A DNA stretch of 64,000 bases from an uncultured Flavobacteriia bacterium. GTDB taxonomy: Bacteria > Bacteroidota > Bacteroidia > Flavobacteriales_D > Crocinitomicaceae. Of the stretch, positions 1 to 8,893 are shown in pieces. The notes beneath the pieces are model-generated. The model worked only from the letters and a program-made list of their open reading frames with translations, had not been told where the DNA came from and did not search any database. The stretch covers positions 95,927 through 159,926 of the forward strand of contig CALJTX010000040.1 in NCBI GenBank assembly GCA_937975705.1, given 5' to 3'. The translations under genes were made by a program, and so were the position numbers. The first letter of the stretch is position 1; every line of letters begins with the position of its first letter.

Positions 1-101
1 ATAGGTTGAGACTTAAATAGGTGCAGGTCAAAACAGCGGTTGCGCAACCAAATAACCGCGCCGTAGATCAGCGCAAATGGATAAAGCGCCAGCCTGCGCA
101 T
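1..101 (-). CDS. lpxK: Tetraacyldisaccharide 4'-kinase LpxK, N-terminal fragment (cut by window edge)
   Basis: The reading frame starts at ATG 101 and runs off the window's left edge, giving about 33 residues beginning MRRLALYPFALIYGAVIWLR. This hydrophobic first helix followed by an RN-containing turn is typical of LpxK, the membrane-associated kinase that phosphorylates the 4' position of the lipid A precursor at the inner membrane. The ATP-binding region would lie outside the window. Its start is one base past the stop of the DUF4956 gene, so it is probably the third gene of that operon. The call rests only on the N-terminus. The frame and start are clear; the family assignment is likely, not certain. 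Confidence 0.65.
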   Translation of the reverse strand, partial: MRRLALYPFALIYGAVIWLRNRCFDLHLFKSQP

Positions 102-102
102 C

Positions 103-774
103 TTACTGAACGTGGTAGTCAGAGAATTCTTGCTCGTCGGCGAAGTAGTAAATGCGGACCATAGCGGTATCGTTCAAAAAGTCGATCTTGCCCACTTCTA
201 CACGATTGATGGTGAGCCCCGTGCGTTTTTCGAGGTCAGCCTTGAGTAAGTCGTGTTTTTCTGGTTTGATGAGGTCGATGCGCTCGTAATTGATGGTTTT
301 GCGGGTTTCGTGCTTCATCAACCAGATGTTTTCGAGGATGTAAGTGAGCAACACCACCGTTACATTGATCACGCCAACTTCAGAAATACTGAGTTCATTT
401 GAGGCCAATGCATTGACAACGCTGATGCCAATGACCATAAAAAGGTACGTCATTTCTTTGATTTCAATGGCGTCTGTGCGGTAGCGTATGATGCCAAAAA
501 TTGCAAAAAGACCCAAGCCCATACCGGTGTCAATGTCCATTTGCATGAGGCCAAAACACAAAAAGAAGGTAATTGTGCCGATCAGGTAATAAGTGAAAAG
601 GTAGTCTTTGCGACGCGTTTTGGTGTAGTACAACACCCTAATGAGTAAGGTCAAAAAGAAAAGGTTGATCCCAAGTCTGATCAAGAGGCCGTAGAAGTCC
701 TCGCTGAACCAAGTGATGCTGTTTGGGGTGATCGCTTTTTTGAGGGGAAGCAGGAAAAATAGGTCAGTTAGCAT
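103..774 (-). CDS. DUF4956 family membrane protein
   Basis: A 223-residue protein with about four membrane segments in the first 150 residues (for example around 30-45, 60-75, 80-95 and 110-145), followed by a charged cytoplasmic tail of about 75 residues. The pattern, including a GLGLFAIFGIIRYRT segment, is that of DUF4956 proteins, whose biochemical function is not established. In many bacteria this family sits beside VTC-domain genes. Here it starts 11 bases inside the upstream VTC gene, so the two are likely translated together. I infer a joint role in envelope or polyphosphate-related work; the sequence does not show the reaction. Confidence 0.8.
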   Translation of the reverse strand: MLTDLFFLLPLKKAITPNSITWFSEDFYGLLIRLGINLFFLTLLIRVLYYTKTRRKDYLFTYYLIGTITFFLCFGLMQMDIDTGMGLGLFAIFGIIRYRTDAIEIKEMTYLFMVIGISVVNALASNELSISEVGVINVTVVLLTYILENIWLMKHETRKTINYERIDLIKPEKHDLLKADLEKRTGLTINRVEVGKIDFLNDTAMVRIYYFADEQEFSDYHVQ

Positions 775-1519
775 GGTTGATTTTATTTAAAAAGAGAAGC
801 TTCTTTTTGAAGCGATTGAATTTGAGTACTTCTTCGCCGTAGATTTCTACGCTGCCAATACAATATTTGGAGAGGCGGTAGGGCCTTATCCTTTCTTGTT
901 TCATGAGTTTGTAGAAAGGCGAATTGCGGTCTAGGGATTCTTGTTTGAGTTCAGCGATAACCAAATGTGAGAAGTCGCGTTTGACCTCGCCCATGTGAAA
1001 ATTGATGTTGAAGTCTAGGGTGAGGCGTTCTTTGCTGGTCTTGGAAACGAGTGTGATGCGCTGAAAGGCATTCCACATCGTGGGCTTGAGTTGCGCGTCT
1101 TCATTGAGCTGACGCCGCAAAAAATCGCGTTCTTTTTCGTCTTGTAACTCGTTGAAATCATTGGTGAGTATGCGCCGTTTGTCGGTACGCCCTTTGATTT
1201 TATGCTTGATTTCTAAAAAGTGAATATTCGACTCTACGTATTTGCGAATGCGCACTTTGAAGCGGTCGGCTTTGCCGTTGTGGTGGTCGCGAAAAAAAGA
1301 GAAAGAGGCGTCGTCAAAATAAAGACTTTCATAGTGAGGCAGCATGGTACCTTCTACTTTGAGGGCACGGTAGTCTGCGGCAAGAATGGGCAAAAAACGA
1401 AGTAAGTCTTCTTGACGAAAAGCAAATTTAGTATCGATGCGGTTCATCAGGTTGACATCCGCCATTTCGCGAAGGTCTATAGGGGCAAACTGCTCGATTT
1501 CTGTCTTAATATTACTCAT
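764..1519 (-). CDS. VTC domain-containing protein (polyphosphate polymerase-like)
   Basis: A 251-residue soluble protein matching the VTC domain, the tunnel-fold catalytic domain that in yeast Vtc4 makes polyphosphate from ATP. Visible family features are the early RIDTKF motif (about residues 27-32), the YFDD segment, the basic KVRIRKY strand, the LEIKHKIKGRTDKRR stretch of tunnel-lining basic residues, and a late acidic-basic IAELKQ segment. There is no signal peptide, so it should act in the cytosol next to its DUF4956 partner. A TATTTTTG -7 box lies nine bases before the start. Polymerase activity is known for some family members and is only inferred here. Confidence 0.8.
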   Translation of the reverse strand: MSNIKTEIEQFAPIDLREMADVNLMNRIDTKFAFRQEDLLRFLPILAADYRALKVEGTMLPHYESLYFDDASFSFFRDHHNGKADRFKVRIRKYVESNIHFLEIKHKIKGRTDKRRILTNDFNELQDEKERDFLRRQLNEDAQLKPTMWNAFQRITLVSKTSKERLTLDFNINFHMGEVKRDFSHLVIAELKQESLDRNSPFYKLMKQERIRPYRLSKYCIGSVEIYGEEVLKFNRFKKKLLFLNKINHAN

Positions 1520-1528
1520 CTATGTGCT

Positions 1529-1536
1529 CAAAAATA
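1529..1536 (-). promoter_or_regulatory. -7 promoter box for the VTC/DUF4956/lpxK operon
   Basis: The minus strand reads TATTTTTG, an exact match to the Bacteroidota -7 consensus TAnnTTTG, nine bases before the start codon at 1519. I see no clear -33 element. Confidence 0.5.
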
Positions 1537-1557
1537 ACAAATTCTTAGCTGTTTGCT

Positions 1558-1565
1558 TACATTTG
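1558..1565 (+). promoter_or_regulatory. -7 promoter box for purT
   Basis: TACATTTG matches TAnnTTTG exactly and is separated from the purT ATG by only four bases. Transcription would then begin at or next to the start codon, giving a leaderless mRNA. Confidence 0.5.
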
Positions 1566-1569
1566 CTTC

Positions 1570-2742
1570 ATGAAGTTCAAAATTCTCTTACTCGGCTCAG
1601 GTGAACTCGGAAAAGAGTTCGTTATTGCAGCCAAACGCTACGGGCAAACCGTAGTTGCGGTCGATAGCTATTTAGGTGCGCCTGCCATGCAAGTGGCCGA
1701 TCAATTTGAGGTCATCGATATGTTAGACGCAGCAGCGCTCGATATGGTTGTAGCCAAGCACCAACCCGATATAATTGTACCGGAAATTGAAGCCATTCGC
1801 ACCGAACAATTTTACCAATATGAGGCACAAGGTATCCGCGTGGTGCCAAGTGCGAAGGCCGCTAATTTCACGATGAACCGCAAGGCCATTCGCGATTTAG
1901 CAGCAAAAGAAGTTGGGGTGCGCACCGCGCCGTATCGCTATGCGACCAATTTAGCCGAGCTTCAAGAAGGTGTGGCTTTTTGCGGTTATCCTTGCGTTGT
2001 GAAACCACTGATGTCTAGTTCTGGAAAAGGGCAGTCGGTGATCCGCACGGAGGCCGACATCGAAAGCGCCTGGAACTACGCCATGGAAGGATCGAGAGGA
2101 GACCTCAAGGAAGTGATTGTCGAGGGCTTCATCAATTTTGACTATGAAATCACACTCTTGACCGTAACCCAACAAAACGGCCCCACCTTGTTTTGTGCGC
2201 CTATTGGCCACCGACAAGAGCGCGGCGATTACCAAGAGAGTTGGCAACCGATGCCAATGAACCCCGCACACCTTGCCGAAGCGCAAGACATGTCTGCAAG
2301 GGTAACAGCCGAACTAGGAGGCGCAGGCATTTGGGGCGTAGAATTTTTCATCACGCCAGAAGGCGCATATTTCTCAGAACTTTCTCCGCGTCCGCACGAC
2401 ACCGGAATGGTCACGCTTGCCGGTACGCAAAACCTCAATGAATTTGAACTCCATGCCCGCGCTGTGCTCGGCTTGCCAATTGCTGAAATCAGACAGGTGC
2501 AAAACGGTGCAAGTGCTGTTGTTTTGGCTACGCAAAATAGCGAAAGCGCCCCACAATTCCTTGGGCTCGACCACGTGCTCCTCGATCCGCAGGCGGAAGT
2601 CAGGATCTTCGGCAAGCCTACAACACGGCCCTTTCGCCGCATGGCTGTCACCCTTACTTTTGGCCAAGACAACGTCAAAGAATTAGTTGCAAAAGCACAA
2701 GCGCATGCAGCCCATATACAACTTGCATACGCAAATGAGTAA
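1570..2742 (+). CDS. purT: Formate-dependent phosphoribosylglycinamide formyltransferase
   Basis: PurT makes formyl-GAR from GAR, formate and ATP, the folate-independent route for step three of purine synthesis. The 390 residues are the usual length. They show the N-terminal KILLLGSGELGKE nucleotide-fold motif, the EIEAI segment, the ATP-grasp domain with CVVKPLMSSSGKGQS (about 142-156), and the C-terminal ELSPRPHDTGMVT signature that separates PurT from PurK. It is transcribed divergently from the VTC operon from a 50-bp gap. purB, another purine gene, lies at the far end of the window and is not linked. Confident call. Confidence 0.95.
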   Translation: MKFKILLLGSGELGKEFVIAAKRYGQTVVAVDSYLGAPAMQVADQFEVIDMLDAAALDMVVAKHQPDIIVPEIEAIRTEQFYQYEAQGIRVVPSAKAANFTMNRKAIRDLAAKEVGVRTAPYRYATNLAELQEGVAFCGYPCVVKPLMSSSGKGQSVIRTEADIESAWNYAMEGSRGDLKEVIVEGFINFDYEITLLTVTQQNGPTLFCAPIGHRQERGDYQESWQPMPMNPAHLAEAQDMSARVTAELGGAGIWGVEFFITPEGAYFSELSPRPHDTGMVTLAGTQNLNEFELHARAVLGLPIAEIRQVQNGASAVVLATQNSESAPQFLGLDHVLLDPQAEVRIFGKPTTRPFRRMAVTLTFGQDNVKELVAKAQAHAAHIQLAYANE

Positions 2743-2788
2743 ATGGATTAATTTCAATAATTTACAACAGACAAAAACAAATTTAGAC

Positions 2789-4558
2789 ATGAGATCTTTT
2801 TTACTTTTTCTTTTTTCCTCTTTGTTTGCGCTGAGCTCGCGCGCTATCGAGCTGCGTTATCACCTCTCGATGCCGCAACCCAACTCCCATTATTTTGCGG
2901 TCAAGATCGATGTAGAGCACAACGACCAAGCTACTCAAGAATTCAAATTGCCAGTCTGGACACCAGGTTCTTATTTGGTGCGCGAGTTTTCCAAAAACCT
3001 CAATCAGGTCAAGGCTATAGATGCCAATGGCAAGGCGCTCAGCGTCAAGAAAAAAACCAAAAATGCTTGGGAAATCGACTGTGCAGGCGCTGCGTCTTAT
3101 ACCGTTTATTACGAAGTCTATGCGTTTGAACTCTCTGTGCGCACGCCGTTTTTGGACAACACACACGGTTTTGTACCGGGTGCCGCGGTATTTATGTACA
3201 CCGAAAACAGCCGCAACCAACAAGGGGTAGTGAAAGTGTATCCGCATCAAACTTTCAAGAAAGTAAGTACAGCACTTGTGCCAGCTGATTTCAAATCGGA
3301 ACCGGGTTGCCAAGCATTTGTTTTCAAAGATTACGATCAGTTGGTAGACTGCCCAATTGAAATTGGCAATCAAACTGAATTTAGTTTTACCGCGGCCGGC
3401 GTGAAGCATCGTGTCGCGATGTATGGCGAGGCAAATTACGATGTAAGTGCATTACAACGCGATATGGCAAAAGTAGTGGAGGCCGCAACAGCTGTCTTTG
3501 GCAGCAACCCCAACCAAGATTATCTTTTTATTGTACACAACGTTTCGGACGGCCAAGGCGGCCTCGAACACATGAATTCTTGTGTTTTGAGTGTGAGCCG
3601 TTGGTCTTACAGCGGTTCAAATTACATCGGTTTTATCAATTTAGTGGCCCATGAATATTTCCATCTCTGGAATGTCAAACGCATTCGGCCGATAGAATTG
3701 GGCCCTTTCAATTACGATCAAGAGTGTTATACCTCTCTACTTTGGGTAATGGAAGGCATCACGTCTTATTACGACGAACTTTTGTTGCGCAGGGCTGGGT
3801 TTTACACACCTGCTGAGTTTTTATCTAAAATGCAGTCTCAGATCAATTACGTCGAAGGATCTCCGGGTTCGCGCATTCAACCTGTAGCTCATGCCAGTTT
3901 TGATGCCTGGATCAAAGCCTACCGACCAAACGAAAACTCGGGCAACACGACCATGACCTATTATTCAAGAGGTGCTGTTTTAGGTGCCGTACTCGATGCG
4001 TTTATCATTCAAAAATCAAAGGGCAAGCAAAGTCTGGATGGCTTCATGCAGTTGCTCTACAACAAATATGCGCTCGAACAAAAGCGGGGTTTTACCGAAC
4101 AAGAGTTTGAATTGGAGTTGTCCAATTATTGCAGTGAGGACATGCGCTCCTTTTTTACCAATTACATCAATGGCACCCAAATTATCCCGTACCAAAAGTA
4201 TTTTGAACCAATGGGCATTAAAGTGCTCGACCAGACCAGCACACTCACCAATTTTGGCGTAGCCCTCGAGGCAGGCGAAGTGCTCAAAGTGCGCACGGTA
4301 CGCAGTGGCTCGGCGGCAGAAGATGCAGGGATTTGTGTCGGGGATGAAATTTTAGCCTGCGATGGCTACAGAATAGAAAAAACCGATCTTGAGAACAAAT
4401 ACAATAACCTCGCTATCGGTTCATCTATTCAGTTGCTCATGGCCCGCGATGGCAAACTTTTTACCACAAATTGCTACATGAAAACCTTTGCCAAACCACA
4501 ATTTTCACTACAAATCAAGGATGCCAATGCGCCACTTCTTCTTTATTGGCTTCGTTAG
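2789..4558 (+). CDS. M61 family metallopeptidase with C-terminal PDZ domain, exported
   Basis: A predicted secreted or periplasmic zinc aminopeptidase of the glycyl aminopeptidase (M61) family. The start at 2789 gives a clean signal peptide (MRSFLLFLFSSLFALSSRA); the longer open frame would put 34 hydrophilic residues before it and overlap purT. Zinc-binding HEYFH occupies residues 288-292, followed by the family's WNVKRIRP, and the third ligand is probably E322 in MEGITSYYDE. A PDZ-like domain (about 495-570) with the VRSGSAAEDAGICVGDEI pattern follows. The length (589 residues) fits the family. The next gene overlaps its 3' end by 32 bases. The natural substrate is unknown. Confidence 0.9.
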   Translation: MRSFLLFLFSSLFALSSRAIELRYHLSMPQPNSHYFAVKIDVEHNDQATQEFKLPVWTPGSYLVREFSKNLNQVKAIDANGKALSVKKKTKNAWEIDCAGAASYTVYYEVYAFELSVRTPFLDNTHGFVPGAAVFMYTENSRNQQGVVKVYPHQTFKKVSTALVPADFKSEPGCQAFVFKDYDQLVDCPIEIGNQTEFSFTAAGVKHRVAMYGEANYDVSALQRDMAKVVEAATAVFGSNPNQDYLFIVHNVSDGQGGLEHMNSCVLSVSRWSYSGSNYIGFINLVAHEYFHLWNVKRIRPIELGPFNYDQECYTSLLWVMEGITSYYDELLLRRAGFYTPAEFLSKMQSQINYVEGSPGSRIQPVAHASFDAWIKAYRPNENSGNTTMTYYSRGAVLGAVLDAFIIQKSKGKQSLDGFMQLLYNKYALEQKRGFTEQEFELELSNYCSEDMRSFFTNYINGTQIIPYQKYFEPMGIKVLDQTSTLTNFGVALEAGEVLKVRTVRSGSAAEDAGICVGDEILACDGYRIEKTDLENKYNNLAIGSSIQLLMARDGKLFTTNCYMKTFAKPQFSLQIKDANAPLLLYWLR

Positions 4559-5798
4559 CCTCTTTGCTGCGGAGCTGCTCGCTCAACCGGTCAAAAACAT
4601 TCAGATTCCGCCAGTGAAGGCCAAATATGCCTTTAATGAATGCGAACCCTCAATAGCCATTAATCCGCGCAATCCGCAAGAAATTTCGGCCGGAACTGTA
4701 TTGCAGGGTTATCATTTTTCTTCAGATGGTGGCCAAACTTGGAAATCAAGTGCTTTAAAAAGTCCTTTTGGCGTATACGGCGATCCCGTTTTGCAATACG
4801 ACAACAGTGGTCGCTTGTACTACTTTCACCTAAGTGATTACAGCAAAGGCACGCACCTCGATCGTATCCTTTGCCAGGTAGCAGACAAGCCCGGACAATT
4901 TTCAAAAGGATCTTTTCCAAAGCCCAACGGCACAAAAGTGCAAGACAAACATTGGGTGGTTATCGATCCAAAAACGAATGTAGTTTACATGACTTGGACG
5001 CAATTCGATGCCTATGATTCCGCCGACCCTAAAGATAGTTCCATTATTGTTTTTTCGAAGAGTTTGGACCGTGGCTTGAGCTGGACTGAGCCCGTTAGGA
5101 TCTCCAAATTTGGCGGCGACTGCCTCGACGGCGACAACACTGTAGAAGGTGCAGTTCCTGCGCTGGGGCCCAACGGTGAGCTTTACGTCTGCTGGACTGG
5201 CCCACGTGGTATTATGTTTCAAAAATCTACAGACGGTGGCCTAACCTGGCTTTCAGAAGAACGCAAACTTGCCGACCACATCGGTGGTTGGGACCTCCAA
5301 ATTCCCGGTATCTATCGCGCCAACGGGCTGCCATTTTTGATGTCTGATTTGAGCGGTGGACCCCACAACGGAACACTTTACCTCAATTGGTGCGACCAAC
5401 GCAACGGTTCGGACAACACAGATGTGTGGTTGCTCAAATCTACCGATGGTGGCACAACTTGGTCGGCACCAATTCAAGTGAATCAAGACAAAGCAGCCAA
5501 GCATCAATTCCTAACTTCCATGACAATAGACCCCGTGCGCGGCGACCTTCATTTTGTGTATTACGACCGCAGGCGCCATGAAGACAACCGCACAGATGTC
5601 GTTTGGGCAACAAGCACCAATGGCGGCGAGTCGTTCAAAGAACAGCGCATTTCTACACAGCCCTTTGTGCCAAGCCCGATGGTTTTCTTTGGAGATTACC
5701 TCGGCATTGCGGCCTATGACGGACGCATTAGACCGATTTGGCCGCGCATGGACAACGGTCAAATTACGCTTTGGGTAGCGCTCATCGATTTAGATTAA
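4527..5798 (+). CDS. Secreted sialidase-fold protein with Asp-box (BNR) repeats
   Basis: An exported beta-propeller protein of about 423 residues. Translation from ATG 4527 gives the signal peptide MRHFFFIGFVSLFAAELLA, probably cleaved before Q20; ATG 4521 is also possible. Asp-box motifs of the form S-x-D-x-G-x-x-W recur: SSDGGQTW (65-72), SLDRGLSW, STDGGLTW, STDGGTTW and a looser STNGGESF. These turn motifs mark sialidases and related hydrolases, but I do not find the sialidase arginine triad with certainty, so a true sialidase activity is not claimed. No T9SS sorting domain is seen. It overlaps the M61 gene and ends directly before ung. Confidence 0.75.
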   Translation: MRHFFFIGFVSLFAAELLAQPVKNIQIPPVKAKYAFNECEPSIAINPRNPQEISAGTVLQGYHFSSDGGQTWKSSALKSPFGVYGDPVLQYDNSGRLYYFHLSDYSKGTHLDRILCQVADKPGQFSKGSFPKPNGTKVQDKHWVVIDPKTNVVYMTWTQFDAYDSADPKDSSIIVFSKSLDRGLSWTEPVRISKFGGDCLDGDNTVEGAVPALGPNGELYVCWTGPRGIMFQKSTDGGLTWLSEERKLADHIGGWDLQIPGIYRANGLPFLMSDLSGGPHNGTLYLNWCDQRNGSDNTDVWLLKSTDGGTTWSAPIQVNQDKAAKHQFLTSMTIDPVRGDLHFVYYDRRRHEDNRTDVVWATSTNGGESFKEQRISTQPFVPSPMVFFGDYLGIAAYDGRIRPIWPRMDNGQITLWVALIDLD

Positions 5799-5804
5799 GT
5801 GCCA

Positions 5805-6473
5805 ATGCTGATCCTTCCAAAATCTTGGCATAATGCGTTGAAAGACACGCTTCAAAAACCCTATTTTGAACAGCTGACCAAACTTGTTGAACACGCTTAT
5901 CTCGAGAGGCCCAAAACTATTTTTCCGCAAAAAGAGCAGCTTTTTAAGGCTTTTGAGCTTTGTGCATGGGAAGATGTCAAGGTGGTCATATTGGGCCAAG
6001 ACCCGTATCCGACCAAAGGACATGCCAACGGTTTGTGTTTTTCTGTTGGCACCGATGTAAAACCGCTGCCGAAAAGTTTGAACAATATTTTTAAAGAAAG
6101 AAAAAGCGACCTTCAACTACCAGATTTGCCAAATGGCAATCTGGAACATTGGGCCAAACAAGGCGTGTTGTTGCTCAATGCGGTGCTTACTGTAGAGGAG
6201 GGTAGCCCCGATAGCCATAAAAATTGGGGTTGGGAGCAATTTACAGATGCAGTTATAGCCCAAATTGCTAAAGAAAAAACGAACGTAGTTTTCGTACTAT
6301 GGGGTGCAAAAGCCCAGAAAAAAGCAAGTCAGATCGACGCTTCAAAGCACTTGATTTTAAAAGCCGTACATCCTTCGCCATTGGCCGCCCACCGCGGATT
6401 TTTTGGTTGCAAGCACTTCAGTAAAACAAATGCATTTTTACGCATGGTGGGTGCGCATGAAATTCAATGGTAA
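5805..6473 (+). CDS. ung: Uracil-DNA glycosylase (family 1)
   Basis: Removes uracil from DNA as the first step of base excision repair in the cytoplasm. The protein has the family 1 motifs: GQDPYPTKGHANGLCFS, holding the catalytic Asp, and the C-terminal HPSPLAAHRGFFGCKHF loop, holding the catalytic His. VLLLNAVLTVEEG, containing the uracil-specific Asn, lies between them. Length of about 222 residues is normal. ATG 5805 is chosen; a GTG at 5799, immediately after the previous stop, is the alternative. A short imperfect hairpin inside the gene (6120-6144) follows from the codons. Confidence 0.95.
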   Translation: MLILPKSWHNALKDTLQKPYFEQLTKLVEHAYLERPKTIFPQKEQLFKAFELCAWEDVKVVILGQDPYPTKGHANGLCFSVGTDVKPLPKSLNNIFKERKSDLQLPDLPNGNLEHWAKQGVLLLNAVLTVEEGSPDSHKNWGWEQFTDAVIAQIAKEKTNVVFVLWGAKAQKKASQIDASKHLILKAVHPSPLAAHRGFFGCKHFSKTNAFLRMVGAHEIQW

Positions 6474-6478
6474 TTCCG

Positions 6479-6486
6479 TACTTTTG
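6479..6486 (+). promoter_or_regulatory. -7 promoter box for hemE
   Basis: TACTTTTG fits TAnnTTTG exactly, five bases before the hemE ATG, overlapping the short ung-hemE gap. This suggests an independent, leaderless start for hemE. Confidence 0.5.
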
Positions 6487-6491
6487 CACTG

Positions 6492-7538
6492 ATGATTCAA
6501 AACGATTTATTTCTACGCGCGCACCGTGGCGAGGCCATTGAGCGCTATCCAGTATGGCTCATGCGTCAGGCAGGCCGAATCCTCCCAGAATACCGCGCCG
6601 TCAGAGCCAAATTATCGGGATTTAAAGAATTAGTCGAGACACCCGAATTCGCAACGGAAGTCACTATCCAACCCGTCGATCTACTTGGCGTAGATGCCGC
6701 CATTATCTTTTCGGATATTTTAGTGATTCCAGAGGCCATGGGTTTGCCCTATCAAATGATTGAGCAAAAAGGCCCTTGGTTTGAAAACACCATTCGTACG
6801 CAGGCGCAGCTCGATCAGCTCGATACCCAAATCGATGTGCAAGAGCGTCTTTGGTATGTTTTTGAAGCCTTGAAGCAAACCAAAGCAGGCCTCGGAGGGC
6901 GCGTGCCACTCATCGGTTTTGCAGGTGCACCCTGGACCATCCTCTGTTATATGGTAGAGGGGCATGGCTCCAAAACATTCAGCGAATCCAGAAAATTACT
7001 CTATACACAACCCTTACTCGCACACCAACTCCTACAGCGCATTACCGACGTTACCATTGCCTATTTGAAAGGGCAAATTGCAGCCGGCGCCGATGCACTT
7101 CAGCTATTTGATTCGTGGGCAGGTATACTCGGTGAAGACCAATACCGCGAGTTCGGTCTGCGTTACATCGAACAAATTTGTGCAGCCCTACAAGAGGTAC
7201 CACTCACAGTATTTTCCAAAGGTGCCGTTGCATCTTTGCCAGAAATTGCCCAATTACCTTGCACCACCATCGGCCTCGACTGGAACATGTCTGTGCCTGT
7301 GGCACGAAGTTTGGTTCAAGAGCAAAAGACTTTACAAGGCAATTTAGATCCTTGTGTGCTCTATGGTAGCCCACAATTGATTGAGCAAGAAACCAAAAAA
7401 ATGCTCAATTCCTTTAAAAGTCAAAGACATATTGTAAATTTGGGTCACGGAGTCTATCCCGATATTGATCCAGAAATGGTCAAAGTATTTATAAATACCG
7501 TTAAAAACTATGAAATTACAAACCACGCCAATTCGTAG
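6492..7538 (+). CDS. hemE: Uroporphyrinogen decarboxylase
   Basis: Decarboxylates uroporphyrinogen III to coproporphyrinogen III in cytoplasmic haem synthesis. The 348-residue protein begins with the family's substrate-binding signature WLMRQAGRILPEYR (about 22-35) and contains IIFSDILVIPEAMG, the GFAGAPWTILCYMVEG block, FDSWAGIL and a C-terminal NLGHGVYPDIDPE. It has its own -7 box and overlaps the following ompA-like gene by 29 bases, so the two are probably cotranscribed. The later haem gene hemN and the haem A synthase gene are in this window but not linked to it. Confidence 0.96.
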   Translation: MIQNDLFLRAHRGEAIERYPVWLMRQAGRILPEYRAVRAKLSGFKELVETPEFATEVTIQPVDLLGVDAAIIFSDILVIPEAMGLPYQMIEQKGPWFENTIRTQAQLDQLDTQIDVQERLWYVFEALKQTKAGLGGRVPLIGFAGAPWTILCYMVEGHGSKTFSESRKLLYTQPLLAHQLLQRITDVTIAYLKGQIAAGADALQLFDSWAGILGEDQYREFGLRYIEQICAALQEVPLTVFSKGAVASLPEIAQLPCTTIGLDWNMSVPVARSLVQEQKTLQGNLDPCVLYGSPQLIEQETKKMLNSFKSQRHIVNLGHGVYPDIDPEMVKVFINTVKNYEITNHANS

Positions 7539-8754
7539 CATTTTAGTTGCTTGTTCAATTTTAGCCCTTTCTCATGGTGCTTTTGCCCAGAAAGGCAAAA
7601 AGACCAACGAGAAAGAAATCATCAACATTACTTTTGAAGGCGCTTCCGAAGACCTCACTGAGCTCAACGGTATAGATGCCGCTGGAAAGGGCATTAGTTC
7701 ACCAACAGAACTCAAAGCAGATTTATTTACCAAGTCTGCCACTGGTGACATCGGTGTGCCAGTCAATATCTACGGTTCTGAAGAGCCCACAACCGAAAAC
7801 GGCGGCAATGTTTATGCCGGTATTGTTGCCTACAAGCCTGGTAAATTAGCAGGAGAGCGCTCTTACATCACTATTCAGCTCATGCAAGGTAAAGAGCCTG
7901 TTGCGCTCAAAAAAGGACTCACATATTGCATTGAATACGCCGTTTCTCTCGGTGAATCTTCCAAATTTGCCTGCAACAACCTCGGTGTTTATCTTTCTAA
8001 AGACGCACCAGGCAACGGCGAGCCAGGAGCACTCTACATGGCTGGCGACCACGTCGTCAAATCTCAACTCAACAAAGTGTACAACGGATTCTTTGGCTGG
8101 GAAAAGGTTTGCAATACCTACACAGCTAAAGGCGATGAAAAATACATCACCATCGGTAACTTTGATCTCAACGACAAAACACAATTTCAAGCGGTAAAAA
8201 AACCGAAAGATGCCGAAGCTGATCCACTTACACACGCTTATTACTACATCGACAACATCATCGTTCGTTTGGTAGACAGCCCAACCGAGTGTGCTTGCTA
8301 CAACGCGAAGCCGCCAAAAATCGAAGATGGTTTCAGTACATTGGTTTTTGACAAAACACCAGAGATCAACGACAAAATGACCACCGACAAAAAAATCGCT
8401 GCACAAACAATTTATTTCCGTGCAGGTAAAACTTCCCTAACAGAAAATGCGCGTGTGAACCTCGATTTCATCATTGCACAAATGAATGCCAATCCAGCAC
8501 TCAAAATCGAAGTAGAAGGACACAACGATGGTCTTGAAATCAAAGCAGGTGCAGAAAACGAAGACTACCTCGACATGGACCGCAAGCGCGTTGCTGCCGC
8601 AGTCAAATACTTGGCCAACAACGGAATTGCTGAAGAGCGCATCACCAAATCTTACAAATCTGATAGCGTCCCAAGTGCTGAAATCAGCGAAGACGACGAC
8701 CAAGAAGTCAAAGACGCTAAAAACCGCAGGGTTGAATTCAGAGTCAAACTATAA
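7510..8754 (+). CDS. OmpA family outer-membrane-associated protein
   Basis: A 414-residue exported protein. Signal peptide about 1-26 (core ILVACSILALSHGAFA). The central part (30-265) is a beta-rich domain of unknown role, and residues about 300-414 form an OmpA-type peptidoglycan-binding domain: IYFRAGKTSLTENARVNLDFI, then VEGHNDG, then LDMDRKRVAAAVKYL with the conserved Arg, ending RVEFRVKL. It begins inside hemE in another frame, with the start codon supported by the signal peptide. A perfect 19-bp inverted repeat terminates transcription downstream. It likely links outer membrane and cell wall; its exact partner is unknown. Confidence 0.85.
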   Translation: MKLQTTPIRSILVACSILALSHGAFAQKGKKTNEKEIINITFEGASEDLTELNGIDAAGKGISSPTELKADLFTKSATGDIGVPVNIYGSEEPTTENGGNVYAGIVAYKPGKLAGERSYITIQLMQGKEPVALKKGLTYCIEYAVSLGESSKFACNNLGVYLSKDAPGNGEPGALYMAGDHVVKSQLNKVYNGFFGWEKVCNTYTAKGDEKYITIGNFDLNDKTQFQAVKKPKDAEADPLTHAYYYIDNIIVRLVDSPTECACYNAKPPKIEDGFSTLVFDKTPEINDKMTTDKKIAAQTIYFRAGKTSLTENARVNLDFIIAQMNANPALKIEVEGHNDGLEIKAGAENEDYLDMDRKRVAAAVKYLANNGIAEERITKSYKSDSVPSAEISEDDDQEVKDAKNRRVEFRVKL

Positions 8755-8786
8755 GGCCTCTGAGTAGCCAAGCGCAACATCATTGT

Positions 8787-8828
8787 AACATAAAAAAACC
8801 GCAGGATTACCTGCGGTTTTTTTATGTT
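8787..8828. terminator. Bidirectional intrinsic terminator between ompA-like gene and maf
   Basis: A perfect 19-bp inverted repeat (8787-8805 and 8810-8828) with a four-base loop. The GC core GCAGG/CCTGC is flanked by A-runs on one side and T-runs on the other, so it can stop transcripts from both converging units. Confidence 0.85.
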
Positions 8829-8845
8829 ATAAATATCGGGAAGGC

Positions 8846-8893
8846 TCAGATTAAATTCTTCCGCAAAGGTCAGATTAAGTTCTTCAAGAAAGG
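8846..8893. repeat. 24-bp tandem duplication spanning the maf stop codon
   Basis: Two adjacent 24-bp copies (8846-8869 and 8870-8893), 20 of 24 positions identical. On the minus strand the maf end reads FLKNLI-stop and the second copy, in the same frame, reads LRKNLI-stop, so the stop codon was duplicated too. Confidence 0.7.

Noticed and set aside
6120..6144. Imperfect hairpin in ung
   Set aside because: It lies in the middle of coding sequence with no T-run and one bulge, so it is probably a product of codons.
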